Source: Rhizobium sp. BG4 (GTDB lineage Bacteria; Pseudomonadota; Alphaproteobacteria; Rhizobiales; Rhizobiaceae). Taken from it: a stretch of DNA of 64,000 nucleotides. The number at the start of each line of letters is the position of its first letter. Position 1 is the stretch's first letter. This document shows, piece after piece, positions 10,514 to 20,111 of the stretch. The stretch is taken from the NCBI RefSeq assembly GCF_016864575.1, contig NZ_CP044125.1, positions 1,426,001 through 1,490,000 of the forward strand, in the 5' to 3' direction. The notes below the pieces were generated by a model. That model saw only the letters and a list, made by a program, of their open reading frames with translations. It searched no databases and was not told the origin of the DNA. A program made the position numbers and the translations under genes.

Positions 10514-10786
10514 ATGTTCATGCGCAGCCTCGTTCGTGAGACACAGCGGCTCTCCGATATGTTCACGATCCTCGAAGCGCTTCGCCGCGCCGACGAGCAC
10601 GGCAATCCCCGCGGCTGGAAATCGCCCTACGGCCTGCTTGAGGTTACCCGCTGCTGCACGCTGATCTGCGAGCTCGCCTCGATGATCGCCAAGGCGGGTT
10701 ACCGCGAATGCGACCGGCCGACGCTGGAGGCGATTACTCAGGAAGCCCGCCAGGTGCTCTACTCGGTTCAGGCCCAGACGGTCTGA
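10514..10786 (+). CDS. Small hypothetical protein between mutS and glnD
   Basis: A 90-residue protein that I do not recognise. It is mostly helical, with no signal peptide or membrane segment. It has a Cys-Cys pair in the middle (EVTRCCTLICELASMIAK) and a third and fourth Cys nearby. The start ATG has TAGGAG 7 nt upstream and lies 10 nt after the mutS stop, so it is probably co-transcribed with mutS. Codon use resembles its neighbours, which supports a real gene. No function is proposed. Confidence 0.65.
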   Translation: MFMRSLVRETQRLSDMFTILEALRRADEHGNPRGWKSPYGLLEVTRCCTLICELASMIAKAGYRECDRPTLEAITQEARQVLYSVQAQTV

Positions 10787-10913
10787 CCGCCGGCAATCTG
10801 CCAACTTGCGGCAAAGCGCCCCGCCCCGGCGGCTCGCAACACCTTTTCGCCAAAATTAAAGGTTCTTGAGGTATGAAGCCGGTGTCATCAGCCGGGTAGA
10901 GAGGCTATATCGC

Positions 10914-13808
10914 ATGCAGACGAAACGAGAGGCGCAGACCGAGCAAGCCGCGCCGCGCGAACACAGCATGGCGAAGCAAGACATCGACTTTTCCGGCATC
11001 CTCGATACGGCCTATCTGCAGAGCCAGTGCGATGCCGTGGCCGAAGCCAACAAGAACCGCCCGGACCTTCTGCGCTCGGATCTGCTTGCACTCCTGAAAA
11101 AGGCCAGCAACGAAGGCCGCCAGAAGGCCCGCGAGCTGCTCTCGGAAGATGGCGGCGGCCTGCATTGCGCCTACCGTATCTCCTGGCTTCAGGACCAGAT
11201 CATCACGGTCCTCTATCATTTCACCGTCACGCATATTTTCCCGAAGCAGAAGGACAAGTTCTCGGTCACAGCCGTCGGCGGCTACGGGCGCGACACGCTA
11301 GCGCCGGGTTCGGATATCGACCTGCTGTTCCTCTTCCTGCCGAAGCCCGGTGAAGAGACGCACAAGGCCGTCGAGTTCATGCTCTACATCCTGTGGGACA
11401 TGGGCTTCAAGGTCGGCCATGCGACGCGCACCGTCGAGGAATGCATCGCGCTTTCGAAGTCGGACATGACGATCCGCACGGCGATCCTCGAGATGCGCTA
11501 TATCTGCGGCTTGCAGTCATTGGAAACCGATCTCGAAGCCCGCTTTGACAAGGAAATCGTCACTGGCACCGGCCCGGAATTCATCGCCGCCAAGCTTGCC
11601 GAACGCGACGAGCGCCACCGCAAGGCGGGCGACACGCGCTATCTGGTCGAGCCGAACGTCAAGGAAGGCAAAGGCGGCCTGCGCGACTTGCACACGCTCT
11701 TCTGGATCTCGAAATATTATTATCACGTCCGCGATCCTGCCGAGCTGATCAAGCTCGGGGTTCTTTCTAAGCAGGAATACCGGCTCTTGATGCGCGCCGA
11801 GGACTTCCTCTGGGCGGTGCGTTGCCACATGCACTTCCTGACCAACAAGGCAGAAGAGCGGCTTTCCTTCGACATCCAGCGCGAGATCGCTGAGGCGCTC
11901 GGCTACCACGCCCGCCCCGGCCTATCGGCCGTCGAGCGTTTCATGAAGCACTACTTCCTCGTTGCAAAGGACGTCGGCGACCTGACGCGCATTCTCTGCG
12001 CGGCGCTTGAAGACCAGCAGGCGAAGTCGATCCCCGGCCTGACAGGCGTGCTCAGCCGCTTTACCCACCGCACCCGCAAGATCGCCGGCAGCGTCGAGTT
12101 CGTGGAGGATCGCGGCCGCATCACGCTTGCCGACCCCGATGTCTTCAAGCGCGATCCGGTTGCCATCATCCGGCTCTTTCATGTCGCCGATCTGAACGGG
12201 CTTGAGTTCCACCCCGATGCCTTGAAGCGCGTCAGCCGCTCGCTCGGGCTGATCGACAATGACTTGCGCGACAACGAGGAAGCCAACCGCCTCTTCCTGT
12301 CGATCCTCACTTCGCATCGCGACCCCGCCCTGATCCTGCGGCGGATGAACGAGGCGGGCGTGCTCGGACGCTTCATTCCCGAATTCGGCAAGATCGTCGC
12401 GATGATGCAGTTCAACATGTACCACCACTATACGGTGGACGAGCATCTGATCCGCAGCGTCGACGTGCTCTCGGAGATCGACAAGGGCAAGGCGGAAGAG
12501 CTGCATCCGCTCTCCAACAAGTTGATGCCGCATATCGAGGATCGCGACTCGCTCTATGTCGCGGTGCTGCTGCACGACATTGCCAAGGGCCGCCAGGAAG
12601 ATCACTCGATCGCCGGTGCCCGCGTCGCCCGCAAGCTCTGCGCCCGCTTCGGCCTGTCACAGAAGCAGACGGAGATGGTCGTCTGGCTGATCGAGGAACA
12701 TCTGACGATGTCGATGGTCGCCCAGACCCGCGACCTGACCGACCGCAAGACGATCACCGACTTTGCCGATCGCGTGCAGTCGCTCGACCGGCTGAAGATG
12801 CTGCTGATCCTGACGATCTGCGATATCCGTGCCGTCGGCCCGGGGGTCTGGAACGGCTGGAAGGGCCAGCTGCTGCGCACGCTCTACTATGAAACCGAGC
12901 TTCTGCTGGCCGGTGGCTTCTCGGAAGTGTCGCGCAAGGAGCGCGCCAGCTTTGCCGCCGAGGCGCTGTTCAACGCGCTCTCCGAATGGACGCAGAAGGA
13001 CCGCAAGACCTATACGAAGCTGCACTACCAGCCCTACCTGCTCTCAGTACCGCTGGAAGACCAGGTGCGCCATGCGCATTTCATCCGCCAGGCCGACAAA
13101 GCGGGCCAGGCGCTGGCGACGACCGTTCGGACCGACAGCTTCCACGCGATCACCGAAATCACCGTGCTCTCGCCCGACCATCCGCGCCTGCTCGCCGTCA
13201 TCGCCGGTGCCTGCGCGGCAGCGGGTGCCAACATCGTCGATGCGCAGATCTTCACGACCTCGGACGGACGCGCGCTGGACACGATCCATGTCAGCCGCGA
13301 ATTTCCCAATGACGAGGACGAGCTTCGCCGTGCCGCAACCATCGGCCGCATGATCGAGGACGTGCTTTCCGGCCGCAAGCGGCTGCCCGAAGTCATCGCC
13401 ACGCGGACGAAGAACCGCAAGAAGAGCAAGGCCTTCGTCATCCCGCCGTCGGTCAACATCACCAACAACCTGTCGAACAAGTTCACCGTCATCGAGGTCG
13501 AGTGCCTCGATCGCGCCGGTCTCCTGTCGGAAATCACCGCGGTGCTTTCCGATCTCTCGCTCGACATTCAATCCGCCCGCATCACCACCTTCGGCGAGAA
13601 GGTGATCGACACCTTCTACGTCACCGACCTCGTCGGCCAGAAGATCACCAGCGACAGCAAGCGCTCCAACATCACCGCCCGGCTGAAGGCCGTCATGGCC
13701 GGTGAAGAGGATGAGCTGCGCGAACGCATGCCATCCGGCATCATCGCGCCCGCTGCCACGGCACGGTCTTCGCAGCCGAGCGACAAGAAAGCCGGTTCCC
13801 CCGCATGA
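10914..13808 (+). CDS. glnD: Bifunctional uridylyltransferase / uridylyl-removing enzyme (PII regulator)
   Basis: GlnD is the glutamine sensor of nitrogen control; it uridylylates PII proteins at low glutamine and deuridylylates them at high glutamine. The nucleotidyltransferase motif is [20 protein letters not shown] near residue 105, the HD hydrolase domain shows [16 protein letters not shown] and [14 protein letters not shown], and two C-terminal ACT domains begin near [18 protein letters not shown] and [18 protein letters not shown]. The start is uncertain: the ATG at 10914 (964 aa) has GAGAGG upstream; the ATG at 10968 ([10 protein letters not shown]) gives 946 aa and matches where homology to the family begins. 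The stop overlaps murJ (ATGA), an order conserved in rhizobia. Confidence 0.95.
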   Translation: MQTKREAQTEQAAPREHSMAKQDIDFSGILDTAYLQSQCDAVAEANKNRPDLLRSDLLALLKKASNEGRQKARELLSEDGGGLHCAYRISWLQDQIITVLYHFTVTHIFPKQKDKFSVTAVGGYGRDTLAPGSDIDLLFLFLPKPGEETHKAVEFMLYILWDMGFKVGHATRTVEECIALSKSDMTIRTAILEMRYICGLQSLETDLEARFDKEIVTGTGPEFIAAKLAERDERHRKAGDTRYLVEPNVKEGKGGLRDLHTLFWISKYYYHVRDPAELIKLGVLSKQEYRLLMRAEDFLWAVRCHMHFLTNKAEERLSFDIQREIAEALGYHARPGLSAVERFMKHYFLVAKDVGDLTRILCAALEDQQAKSIPGLTGVLSRFTHRTRKIAGSVEFVEDRGRITLADPDVFKRDPVAIIRLFHVADLNGLEFHPDALKRVSRSLGLIDNDLRDNEEANRLFLSILTSHRDPALILRRMNEAGVLGRFIPEFGKIVAMMQFNMYHHYTVDEHLIRSVDVLSEIDKGKAEELHPLSNKLMPHIEDRDSLYVAVLLHDIAKGRQEDHSIAGARVARKLCARFGLSQKQTEMVVWLIEEHLTMSMVAQTRDLTDRKTITDFADRVQSLDRLKMLLILTICDIRAVGPGVWNGWKGQLLRTLYYETELLLAGGFSEVSRKERASFAAEALFNALSEWTQKDRKTYTKLHYQPYLLSVPLEDQVRHAHFIRQADKAGQALATTVRTDSFHAITEITVLSPDHPRLLAVIAGACAAAGANIVDAQIFTTSDGRALDTIHVSREFPNDEDELRRAATIGRMIEDVLSGRKRLPEVIATRTKNRKKSKAFVIPPSVNITNNLSNKFTVIEVECLDRAGLLSEITAVLSDLSLDIQSARITTFGEKVIDTFYVTDLVGQKITSDSKRSNITARLKAVMAGEEDELRERMPSGIIAPAATARSSQPSDKKAGSPA

Positions 13809-15385
13809 GCCTCGTCAAGAAATTTGCCACCGTCGGCGGCGCCACGCTCGGCAGCCGCATCTTCGGTTTTGCCCGTGAAACGCTGATGGCCGCAGCCCTC
13901 GGCACCGGCCCGATGGCCGACGTGTTCTACGCCGCCTTCCGCTTTCCGAACCTCTTCCGGCGCCTGTTTGCCGAGGGCGCGTTCAACGCCGCCTTCGTGC
14001 CGCTGTTTGCCAAGGAGATCGAGGCGAACGGCACCGACGGCGCCAAGCGCTTCTCCGAAGAAGTCTTCGGCGTGCTCTTCTCGGTACTGCTGCTCATCAC
14101 CATCGTGATGGAGCTCTGTATGCCGCTTCTGGTGCGCTTCATCATCGCGCCGGGCTTTACCGACGATCCGGACAAGTTCTCGATCACGGTGCGCATGGCG
14201 GCCGTGATGTTCCCCTATCTCATGTGCATGTCGCTGACGGCGATGATGAGCGGGATGCTGAACTCGCTGCATCACTTCTTTGCCGCCGCGGTCGCGCCCG
14301 TCTTCCTGAACGTCGTGATGATCGGTGCGCTGTTCTATGCGCTCTACACCGGCTCGGAGCCGCTGCAGACGGCCTGGTATCTCTCCTGGGGCGTGTTGGC
14401 CGCAGGTATCCTGCAGCTCGCTGTCGTCTATCTCGGCGTCATCCATGCCGGCATGAGCATCGGCCTTCGCCGCCCGCGCATGACGCCCAACGTCAAGCGG
14501 CTGCTGATCCTCGCGGTGCCCGCAGCCGTCACCGGCGGCATCACACAGATCAACCAGATGATCGGCCAGGCGATCGCCTCGTCTCGCGAAGGCGCAATCG
14601 CGGCGCTTCAGTATGCCGACCGCATCTACCAGCTTCCTCTCGGCGTCGTCGGCGTCGCGGTTGGCGTGGTGCTGCTGCCGGAACTGGCGCGTGCGCTGAA
14701 GGGCGGCAATCTGCGCGAGGCGGGCAACCTGCAGAACCGGTCGATCGAATTCGTGCTGTTCCTGACGATCCCGGCTGCCTTCGCGCTCTGGATCCTCTCG
14801 GACGAGATCATCCGCGTGCTCTACGAGCGTGGCGCCTTCCATCAGGAGAACACCCTGATCGTCGGCTCCATCCTGGCGATCTACGGCATCGGGCTTCCGG
14901 CCTTCGTGCTGATCAAGGCGCTGCAACCCGGCTTCTACGCCCGCGAGGACACCAAGACGCCGATGCGCTTCTCGGCGATCGCGGTCGGCGTCAACTGCGC
15001 GACCGCGCTGACGCTGTTTCCCTATCTCGGCGCCCCCGGCATCGCGGTCGCCGAGGCGACCGCAGGGTGGATCAGCACGGTCCTGCTCTTCGTGACGCTG
15101 CTGCGCCGCGGGCATCTGGCCTGGGAATGGGCGCTGGCGCGGCGGGCCGCTCTGCTCGTCGTCTCGGCCGCCGTCATGGGTGCCGTCATCATCTATCTGC
15201 AGCATCGCTGGGCGCCGTCGCTCGCATCGGACGCGCATCTGACGACCAAGGTCGGCACACTCGGCCTGCTGATCGGCATTTCCATGATCGTCTATTTCGC
15301 GACAGCATTCCTAATCGGCGGCGCCGATCTCGGCATGATCCGCCGCAACCTCAACCGCAAGCCCGCACCCTCGACCGAAGGCTGA
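13805..15385 (+). CDS. murJ: Lipid II flippase MurJ (MviN)
   Basis: This 526-residue polytopic membrane protein of the MOP superfamily moves lipid II across the inner membrane for peptidoglycan synthesis. The N-terminus shows the family pattern [19 protein letters not shown], then [20 protein letters not shown], and about 14 hydrophobic helices follow. The Arg residues of the central cavity (near SRIFGFARE and FRRLFAEG) are present. It overlaps glnD by 4 nt, so its expression is probably coupled to glnD. It is convergent with the next gene, whose stop is only 3 nt away. Confidence 0.95.
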   Translation: MSLVKKFATVGGATLGSRIFGFARETLMAAALGTGPMADVFYAAFRFPNLFRRLFAEGAFNAAFVPLFAKEIEANGTDGAKRFSEEVFGVLFSVLLLITIVMELCMPLLVRFIIAPGFTDDPDKFSITVRMAAVMFPYLMCMSLTAMMSGMLNSLHHFFAAAVAPVFLNVVMIGALFYALYTGSEPLQTAWYLSWGVLAAGILQLAVVYLGVIHAGMSIGLRRPRMTPNVKRLLILAVPAAVTGGITQINQMIGQAIASSREGAIAALQYADRIYQLPLGVVGVAVGVVLLPELARALKGGNLREAGNLQNRSIEFVLFLTIPAAFALWILSDEIIRVLYERGAFHQENTLIVGSILAIYGIGLPAFVLIKALQPGFYAREDTKTPMRFSAIAVGVNCATALTLFPYLGAPGIAVAEATAGWISTVLLFVTLLRRGHLAWEWALARRAALLVVSAAVMGAVIIYLQHRWAPSLASDAHLTTKVGTLGLLIGISMIVYFATAFLIGGADLGMIRRNLNRKPAPSTEG

Positions 15386-15388
15386 GGC

Positions 15389-15817
15389 TCAACAATAGGT
15401 CCAGCGCCGCTTCGGCCCGGTATCGACGTGAACGATGCCGTTGCAATAGCGGCCGATGCCGCCAATACCCGGTGCGCTCTGAGCGGCGGCAATGACCACG
15501 CGCTCGGAGACGCCGGGCACTCGGATATCGGCGGCATTGCAATGCCGGTGCTGCGAGTGCGAGCGGCCGGAATGCGGCCGGAAGCCCGATGTCACCATCG
15601 GCCGGCGTCCGGTTTTTGCGGCGATATGCGCGAGAATTCCTCTCAGCCGCGGCGGAAAGCAGCCGACACGAACGCTGACGGTCTGCACCGTATAGGCGGA
15701 ATTGACGCTGTTCTTCAGCAGCCTGACGGATGGCTTCTTGGCTGTCTGGGCATTGGCGTTGAGGCAACAGGACACGGCGAACAGGCCGGCGAGCGCCAGG
15801 GATAGAATGGTATGCAT
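15389..15817 (-). CDS. Secreted M15-like (YcbK/DUF882-type) peptidase
   Basis: The 142-residue product has a clear signal peptide (MHTILSLALAGLFAVSCCLNANA) with cleavage expected after ANA. The mature part contains TSGFRPHSGRSHSQHRHCNA followed by ADIRVPG, matching the zinc-binding SxHxxGxAxD pattern of peptidase family M15A (D-Ala-D-Ala or L,D carboxypeptidases that trim peptidoglycan). The usual Gly is a Cys here (HRHCNAAD), and a distal HVD near the C-terminus could supply the third zinc ligand. It lies tail-to-tail with murJ, another envelope gene. The fold is likely; the substrate is inference. Confidence 0.78.
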   Translation of the reverse strand: MHTILSLALAGLFAVSCCLNANAQTAKKPSVRLLKNSVNSAYTVQTVSVRVGCFPPRLRGILAHIAAKTGRRPMVTSGFRPHSGRSHSQHRHCNAADIRVPGVSERVVIAAAQSAPGIGGIGRYCNGIVHVDTGPKRRWTYC

Positions 15818-16149
15818 CGACGTCCCTCCGGAAAGGGCCGGGCTGAAGGGGCGCTGCCCGGCCGGATGGCGGGAGGAACGTTGGTTTCAATTGTGACCAT
15901 TTTGTGAAATTTTCTACTAATTCAAAATGTGAAAATCCCTCATTTATAGGATATCACCGTTTTCAACATAGCTATTTATGAGTATAAAATACTCCCGACA
16001 CCCAAAACGGAATCAATACGTTGAAGGCGGCGTGCATAGCCCGTTCGAAATCGCGGAAGACGCGCGAAAAATGCGGTTTGGCGGCTCAAAAAAGTTTAAG
16101 AGAGTGATCTTCAACCCGTTGAAATGCCTCGAACCAGGAGCCCGGACCG
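15818..16149. other. 332-bp intergenic region without a gene
   Basis: The region between the minus-strand M15-like gene and the plus-strand VOC gene. The segment at about 15890-16020 is clearly AT-rich compared with its surroundings and contains short inverted CATTTTG/CAAAATG arms. A 69-codon frame starting at 15978 runs into the VOC gene in another frame and has no ribosome site, so I do not call it. Promoters for both flanking genes are likely here; nothing else is recognised. Confidence 0.5.
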
Positions 16150-16551
16150 ATGCAATCGCTGTTTCTCGTCACGCTTGTCGTCGATGATTACGATCGCGCC
16201 AAAGCTTTCTATTGCGGTGCGCTCGGCTTCGACTGCCAGCAGGACGAGGCAATGCCGGATGGCAAGCGATGGGTGGTGGTGAAGCCGCGTGACGGTGATG
16301 GCGCTGCGTTCCTGCTGGCACAGGCAGCGGACGACAGGCAGAAGGCTGCGATCGGCAACCAGACCGGCGGACGCGTCGACTTCTTCCTGAAGACCGATGA
16401 TTTCGCGCGCGACCACGCGGCAATGACCAGCGCCGGTGTCCGCTTTCTGGAGGAGCCGCGGCACGAGGTTTACGGCACCGTCGCGGTGTTTTCGGATCCT
16501 TACGGCAACACCTTCGACCTCATCCAACACGCCGCACCCGCTGCCTCTTGA
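16150..16551 (+). CDS. VOC (glyoxalase/bleomycin-resistance) family protein
   Basis: This 133-residue single VOC module has paired beta-alpha-beta-beta-beta units: LFLVTLVVDDYDRAKAFYCG at the start and GRVDFFLKTDDFARDHAAM in the second half, ending in YGTVAVFSDPYGNTFDLI. The C-terminal Asp-Pro-x-Gly-Asn-x-x-x-Leu pattern is typical of the superfamily, whose members bind a metal or small molecule as dimers. CCAGGAG lies upstream of the ATG. The substrate is unknown, and the neighbours (trpS downstream) do not help. Confidence 0.82.
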   Translation: MQSLFLVTLVVDDYDRAKAFYCGALGFDCQQDEAMPDGKRWVVVKPRDGDGAAFLLAQAADDRQKAAIGNQTGGRVDFFLKTDDFARDHAAMTSAGVRFLEEPRHEVYGTVAVFSDPYGNTFDLIQHAAPAAS

Positions 16552-16642
16552 TTGCCGCCCTTGGCGCGTGCATAAGCGCGCGCGTTAGCAACATGGGCCA
16601 TTGGCCCTGGGGCCCTCCACCAGCCTAATCGAGGACATCATC

Positions 16643-17707
16643 ATGGGCGAATTCAAGAAGCTCGTTTTCTCCGGCGTTCAGCCGACCGGCAATCTCCATC
16701 TCGGCAATTACCTCGGCGCGATCCGCAAGTTCGTGGCGCTGCAGGACGGCAATGACTGCATCTATTGCGTCGTCGATCTGCACTCGATCACCGCACAGCT
16801 CGTGCATGAAGATCTTCGCGGCCAGATCCGCTCGATCGCCGCCGCGTTCATCGCATCCGGCATCGACCCCGAGAAGCACATCGTTTTCAACCAGTCCGCC
16901 GTGCCGCAGCATGCCGAGCTCGCCTGGATCTTCAATTGCGTCGCCCGCATCGGCTGGATGAACCGCATGACGCAGTTCAAGGACAAGGCCGGCAAGGACC
17001 GCGAGAATGCCTCGCTCGGTCTTCTCGCTTATCCGAGCCTGATGGCTGCCGACATTCTCGTCTATCGCGGCACGCATGTTCCCGTCGGCGACGACCAGAA
17101 GCAGCATCTTGAGCTGGCGCGCGACATCGCCATGAAGTTCAACCTCGACTACCAGGATCATATCCGGCGCGCCGGTCACGGCACCGACATCACCGTCGGC
17201 GACGAGCCCGTGCACGCCTATTTCCCGATGGTCGAGCCGCTGATCGATGGCCCCGCGCCGCGCGTCATGTCGCTGCGCGACGGTACCAAGAAGATGTCGA
17301 AGTCCGATCCGTCGGATCTGTCGCGCATCAACCTGATGGACGACGAGGACGCGATCTTGAAGAAGATCCGCAAGGCCAAGACCGATCCGGATGGTTTGCC
17401 GAGCGAACTCGAAGGCCTGAAGGGCCGCCCTGAAGCCGACAATCTCGTCGGCATCTATGCGGCACTTGCCGACAAGACGAAGGCGCAGGTTCTTGCCGAA
17501 TTCGGCGGCCAGCAGTTCTCCGTCTTCAAGCCGGCGCTGATCGATCTCTCGGTTCAGGTGCTTTCGCCGATCACGGCCGAAATGCGCCGCCTGATGGACG
17601 ATACGAGCCATATCGACGCGATCCTGCGCAATGGCGGCGAACGCGCCCGCGCCCGCGCCGAGGCAACGATGAAGGACGTCCGCGACATCATCGGCTTCCT
17701 CTACTAG
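16643..17707 (+). CDS. trpS: Tryptophan--tRNA ligase
   Basis: This 354-residue class Ic aminoacyl-tRNA synthetase charges tRNA-Trp. The HIGH-type motif is [12 protein letters not shown] (about residues 13-24) and the KMSKS loop is [10 protein letters not shown] (about 216-225), with [15 protein letters not shown] between them. I start at the ATG at 16643 ([11 protein letters not shown]) rather than an earlier in-frame codon, because family homology begins there. Length fits. The gene stands alone, followed by a strong hairpin. Confidence 0.95.
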   Translation: MGEFKKLVFSGVQPTGNLHLGNYLGAIRKFVALQDGNDCIYCVVDLHSITAQLVHEDLRGQIRSIAAAFIASGIDPEKHIVFNQSAVPQHAELAWIFNCVARIGWMNRMTQFKDKAGKDRENASLGLLAYPSLMAADILVYRGTHVPVGDDQKQHLELARDIAMKFNLDYQDHIRRAGHGTDITVGDEPVHAYFPMVEPLIDGPAPRVMSLRDGTKKMSKSDPSDLSRINLMDDEDAILKKIRKAKTDPDGLPSELEGLKGRPEADNLVGIYAALADKTKAQVLAEFGGQQFSVFKPALIDLSVQVLSPITAEMRRLMDDTSHIDAILRNGGERARARAEATMKDVRDIIGFLY

Positions 17708-17715
17708 CAGATAGC

Positions 17716-17740
17716 GAGCCGGGCTTTGCAAGCCCGGCTC
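17716..17740 (+). terminator. Hairpin after trpS
   Basis: A perfect 10-bp stem (GAGCCGGGCT with AGCCCGGCTC) and a 5-nt loop start 8 nt after the trpS stop. There is no T run directly after it, so intrinsic termination may be weak. Confidence 0.55.
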
Positions 17741-17822
17741 AAGCTCTCCCTCATATGGTATGAGACAGGCCGCTGCGGTGCCGCAGCCGCAGTCCAGCAA
17801 TCACATGCCATAGGGAATATCG

Positions 17823-18781
17823 ATGACCCCGTTTGCCGCTATGCAGGCCGCTACGTATCTGCCCGATGCCGCGACGGTTGCCGCAAAGGCGTCGCAGAGC
17901 GGATGCCTGGTCTACCAGCCCTACCTCAACAGCGACCAGCGGGCGTCTCTCCATCCTGACGCGATCGCCTTCGATATCTCGTTCAATACGGATGCCAATA
18001 CCCGCGAGTACGAGCTTTTCCGCACCCTCTACGACCACCACAAGGCTATCGGTCTTGATCGGGAGGCGTTCTGGGTCTGGTCTCAAGCAAATTCGAACTT
18101 AAGGCTGCGACGTCATTTTCGCATTTCGCATCGGAAGCAGCGAAGGCCAAAGACGCCGGGTTCGACTGCTATATCTACAATCCCATGCTGGCGAATGCCG
18201 CGATCTACATCAATGTATGGGAGCAAGGCATAGCGACTGGCCATACCGGCCTGGACAGGATCTGCGAATATCTCGGCAACAAAGGCTACCCTGTCGTTCA
18301 GCCTCAGGGGCAGGATACGTTCTTTCTGTGCAACTACGTCTGCGGCAACGAGCGCTTCTGGCGTGGTTACTTCTCGTATTGCGAAGCCGTTCTCTACGGC
18401 CTTGACCAGGAAGCAGGCATGGGCCGTCCGGCAGGCCTCGCCTATCGCGGCGTCGCCAACTATGCCCGTGACAGAGGCGCCGGAATGCGGCCGTTCGTGA
18501 TCGAGCGCCTGCTCGGTCTCTATGTGCAGACCGCGAGCGCCGAGGGACTGAAAGTCGCGACGTTCAAACCTCAGCCTGAGGATTTCGACCGCAAGTTCGG
18601 CTATCGGCTGGGACCAGTGCTTTCCAAGCTTTTCCATGAAAAGAACGAGGCGCTCGCCAGCAACCATCCTGTTCGCATCGAGGCCTGGAAGCAGGCGCGG
18701 CTCGCGATCACCTCGCGATCGGTGCTCGCGCTCCACGCCGACGATCCGCCGAACTGGCTGCCCAATGTCACAGGACCCTGA
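17823..18781 (+). pseudogene. Unrecognised protein, interrupted by a single-base frameshift
   Basis: Two open frames join into one protein of about 319 residues if one G is added to the GGG at 18073-18075: the first runs MTPFAAMQAATYLPD to REAFW, and the second continues GLVSSKFELKAATSFSHF through NPMLANAAIYINVWEQG to the stop at 18781. Both halves have native codon use. I do not recognise the family. Visible features are GCLVYQPYLNSDQR, a cluster of aromatic residues and Cys (FFLCNYVCGNERFWRGYFSY), no signal peptide and no membrane helix. It sits between trpS and a universal stress gene. The look of GYPVVQPQGQDTFF recalls proteins of glycan gene clusters, but that is only an impression. Confidence 0.7.
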
Positions 18782-18841
18782 ACATTGAGTTCACAGGCCG
18801 GGGCTTGCAAATTTTCGGGTTAGGGTGTCAGAGTCCGCGCC

Positions 18842-19333
18842 ATGGTATCAAAGCGACTCTCACGTCTCGAAGGTCATCGCCGCAAATTCATGGCGGTCAT
18901 TGACGGTACACCCGAATGCCAGCGTGCCGTCCACTATGCCGGCCGGCGCGCCAAGAACTCGAATGGCGGTCTCGTTCTCGTCTATGTGATCCCGGAAGGC
19001 GATTTCCAGCAGTGGCTGGGGGTCGAGGAGATCATGCGTGCCGAGGCGCGCGAAGAGGCGGAAGCCGTGGTCGCCAAATCGGCGCAGGTCGTGCGCGAGA
19101 CGATCGGTATCGAACCGGAAATCGTCATTCGCGAAGGCAGCGCTGCCGAGCAGATCAACATGGTGATCGAGGAAGACCGGGACATCGCGATCCTGGTGCT
19201 TGCGGCAAGCTCCGCGAAAGAGGGACCGGGACCGCTCGTATCCTCCGTCGCCGGCAAGGGCGCGGCCTTTCCGATCCCGGTAACGGTGCTGCCCGATACA
19301 TTGACCAATGAAGAGTTGGACGCGCTGGCCTAA
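18842..19333 (+). CDS. Universal stress protein (UspA family)
   Basis: A 163-residue cytoplasmic protein with the Usp fold: the N-terminal strand and nucleotide-binding start (KFMAVIDGTPECQRAVHYA), a central acidic helix, and VIREGSAAEQINMVIEEDRD before the C-terminal half. The classical ATP-binding GxxG-(9x)-G(S/T) motif is degraded here (AASSAKEGPGPLVSSVAGKG), so ATP binding is uncertain. Usp proteins help cells survive stress by poorly defined means. It precedes the NifU gene on the same strand with a 113-bp gap. Confidence 0.85.
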   Translation: MVSKRLSRLEGHRRKFMAVIDGTPECQRAVHYAGRRAKNSNGGLVLVYVIPEGDFQQWLGVEEIMRAEAREEAEAVVAKSAQVVRETIGIEPEIVIREGSAAEQINMVIEEDRDIAILVLAASSAKEGPGPLVSSVAGKGAAFPIPVTVLPDTLTNEELDALA

Positions 19334-19389
19334 ACCAGCAATTCTGGAGTCATTATCTCTTGAATGGCGCGTCCAAACGGCCTATTTTC

Positions 19390-19406
19390 TTTTGAAGAAT
19401 TCTAAA
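19390..19406 (+). promoter_or_regulatory. Irr-box (ICE)-like inverted repeat upstream of the NifU gene
   Basis: The near-palindrome TTTTGAA-GAA-TTCTAAA differs by one base from perfect TTTAGAA/TTCTAAA arms, the pattern described for iron control elements bound by Irr in rhizobia. It lies 40 bp upstream of a gene for an Fe-S cluster protein, a plausible Irr target. Binding is inferred. Confidence 0.5.
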
Positions 19407-19446
19407 GACGGCACCGAGCGACGGCTTGGCCCGCATGGAGAGCGAA

Positions 19447-20012
19447 ATGTTCATTCAGACCGAAGCCACCCCGAACCCCGCCACGCAGAAGTTTCTGCCG
19501 GCAAGGTGGTGATGGAGAACGGCACGGCCGAATTCCGCAGCGCGGAAGAAGCCCAGGCTTCGCCGCTCGCCGCGCGCCTCTTCGAAATCCCGGGCGTAAC
19601 CGGCGTCTATTTCGGCTATGATTTCATCTCCGTCTCCAAGGACAATGCCGAGTGGCAGCACCTGAAGCCGGCGATCCTCGGCTCGATCATGGAACATTTC
19701 ATGTCCGGCAAGCCGGTCATGGGCGACGCCTCCGTTCTCTCCGAAGATGTCGATGCCGGCGACGAGTTCTTCGATGCCGGCGACGAGTCGATCGTCCTGA
19801 CGATCAAGGAACTGCTCGATACCCGCGTGCGTCCGGCCGTTGCACAGGATGGCGGCGACATCACCTTCCGCGGCTTCAAGGACGGCAAGGTCTATCTCAA
19901 CATGAAGGGCTCCTGCTCGGGTTGCCCTTCCTCCACCGCGACGCTGAAGCATGGCGTTCAGAACCTGCTTCGCCACTTCGTTCCCGAAGTGCAGGAAGTG
20001 GTCGCGGCCTAA
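19447..20012 (+). pseudogene. NifU-family Fe-S cluster scaffold protein, frameshifted
   Basis: The ATG at 19447 follows GGAG by 6 nt and opens the family N-terminus MFIQTEATPNPATQKFLP, but the frame then reaches a stop. The rest (KVVMENGTAEFRSAEEAQA onward) is in another frame. Adding one G to the GG at 19500-19501 restores LPGKVVMENG and a protein of about 188 residues, the usual length. The N-terminal Nfu domain is followed by the C-terminal NifU domain with the cluster-binding CSGCPSS motif. The protein would assemble or carry 4Fe-4S clusters. An Irr-box-like site precedes it. Since the gene is otherwise perfect, I suspect a sequencing error. Confidence 0.88.
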
Positions 20013-20032
20013 ACAACAGTATTTGCGCATGA

Positions 20033-20071
20033 ATTCACCCGGCCGGGCTATTGCAGCACGGCCGGATGAAT
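20033..20071. repeat. Imperfect inverted repeat after the NifU gene
   Basis: Arms of ATTCA-CC-CGGCCG and CGGCCG-GA-TGAAT flank a 13-nt loop. The hairpin starts 21 nt after the NifU stop and may act as a terminator, though no long T run follows. Confidence 0.5.
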
Positions 20072-20098
20072 TTATTCTGCGCGCGGAAGAATTTATTC
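20068..20098 (+). repeat. Direct repeat GAATTTATTC just upstream of tsaB
   Basis: Two identical copies of GAATTTATTC (20068-20077 and 20089-20098) start 21 bp apart, about two helical turns, and end 13 bp before the tsaB ATG. The spacing suits a dimeric regulator binding on one face of the DNA, but no known consensus is recognised. Confidence 0.4.
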
Positions 20099-20111
20099 GG
20101 AAATTGATGGC

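Noticed and set aside
13616..15238. A 540-codon frame opposite murJ
   Set aside because: Low-complexity, His/Arg-rich translation typical of the reverse strand of a GC-rich membrane protein gene.
15978..16187. 69-codon frame between the M15-like and VOC genes
   Set aside because: No ribosome site; it overlaps the start of the VOC gene in another frame.
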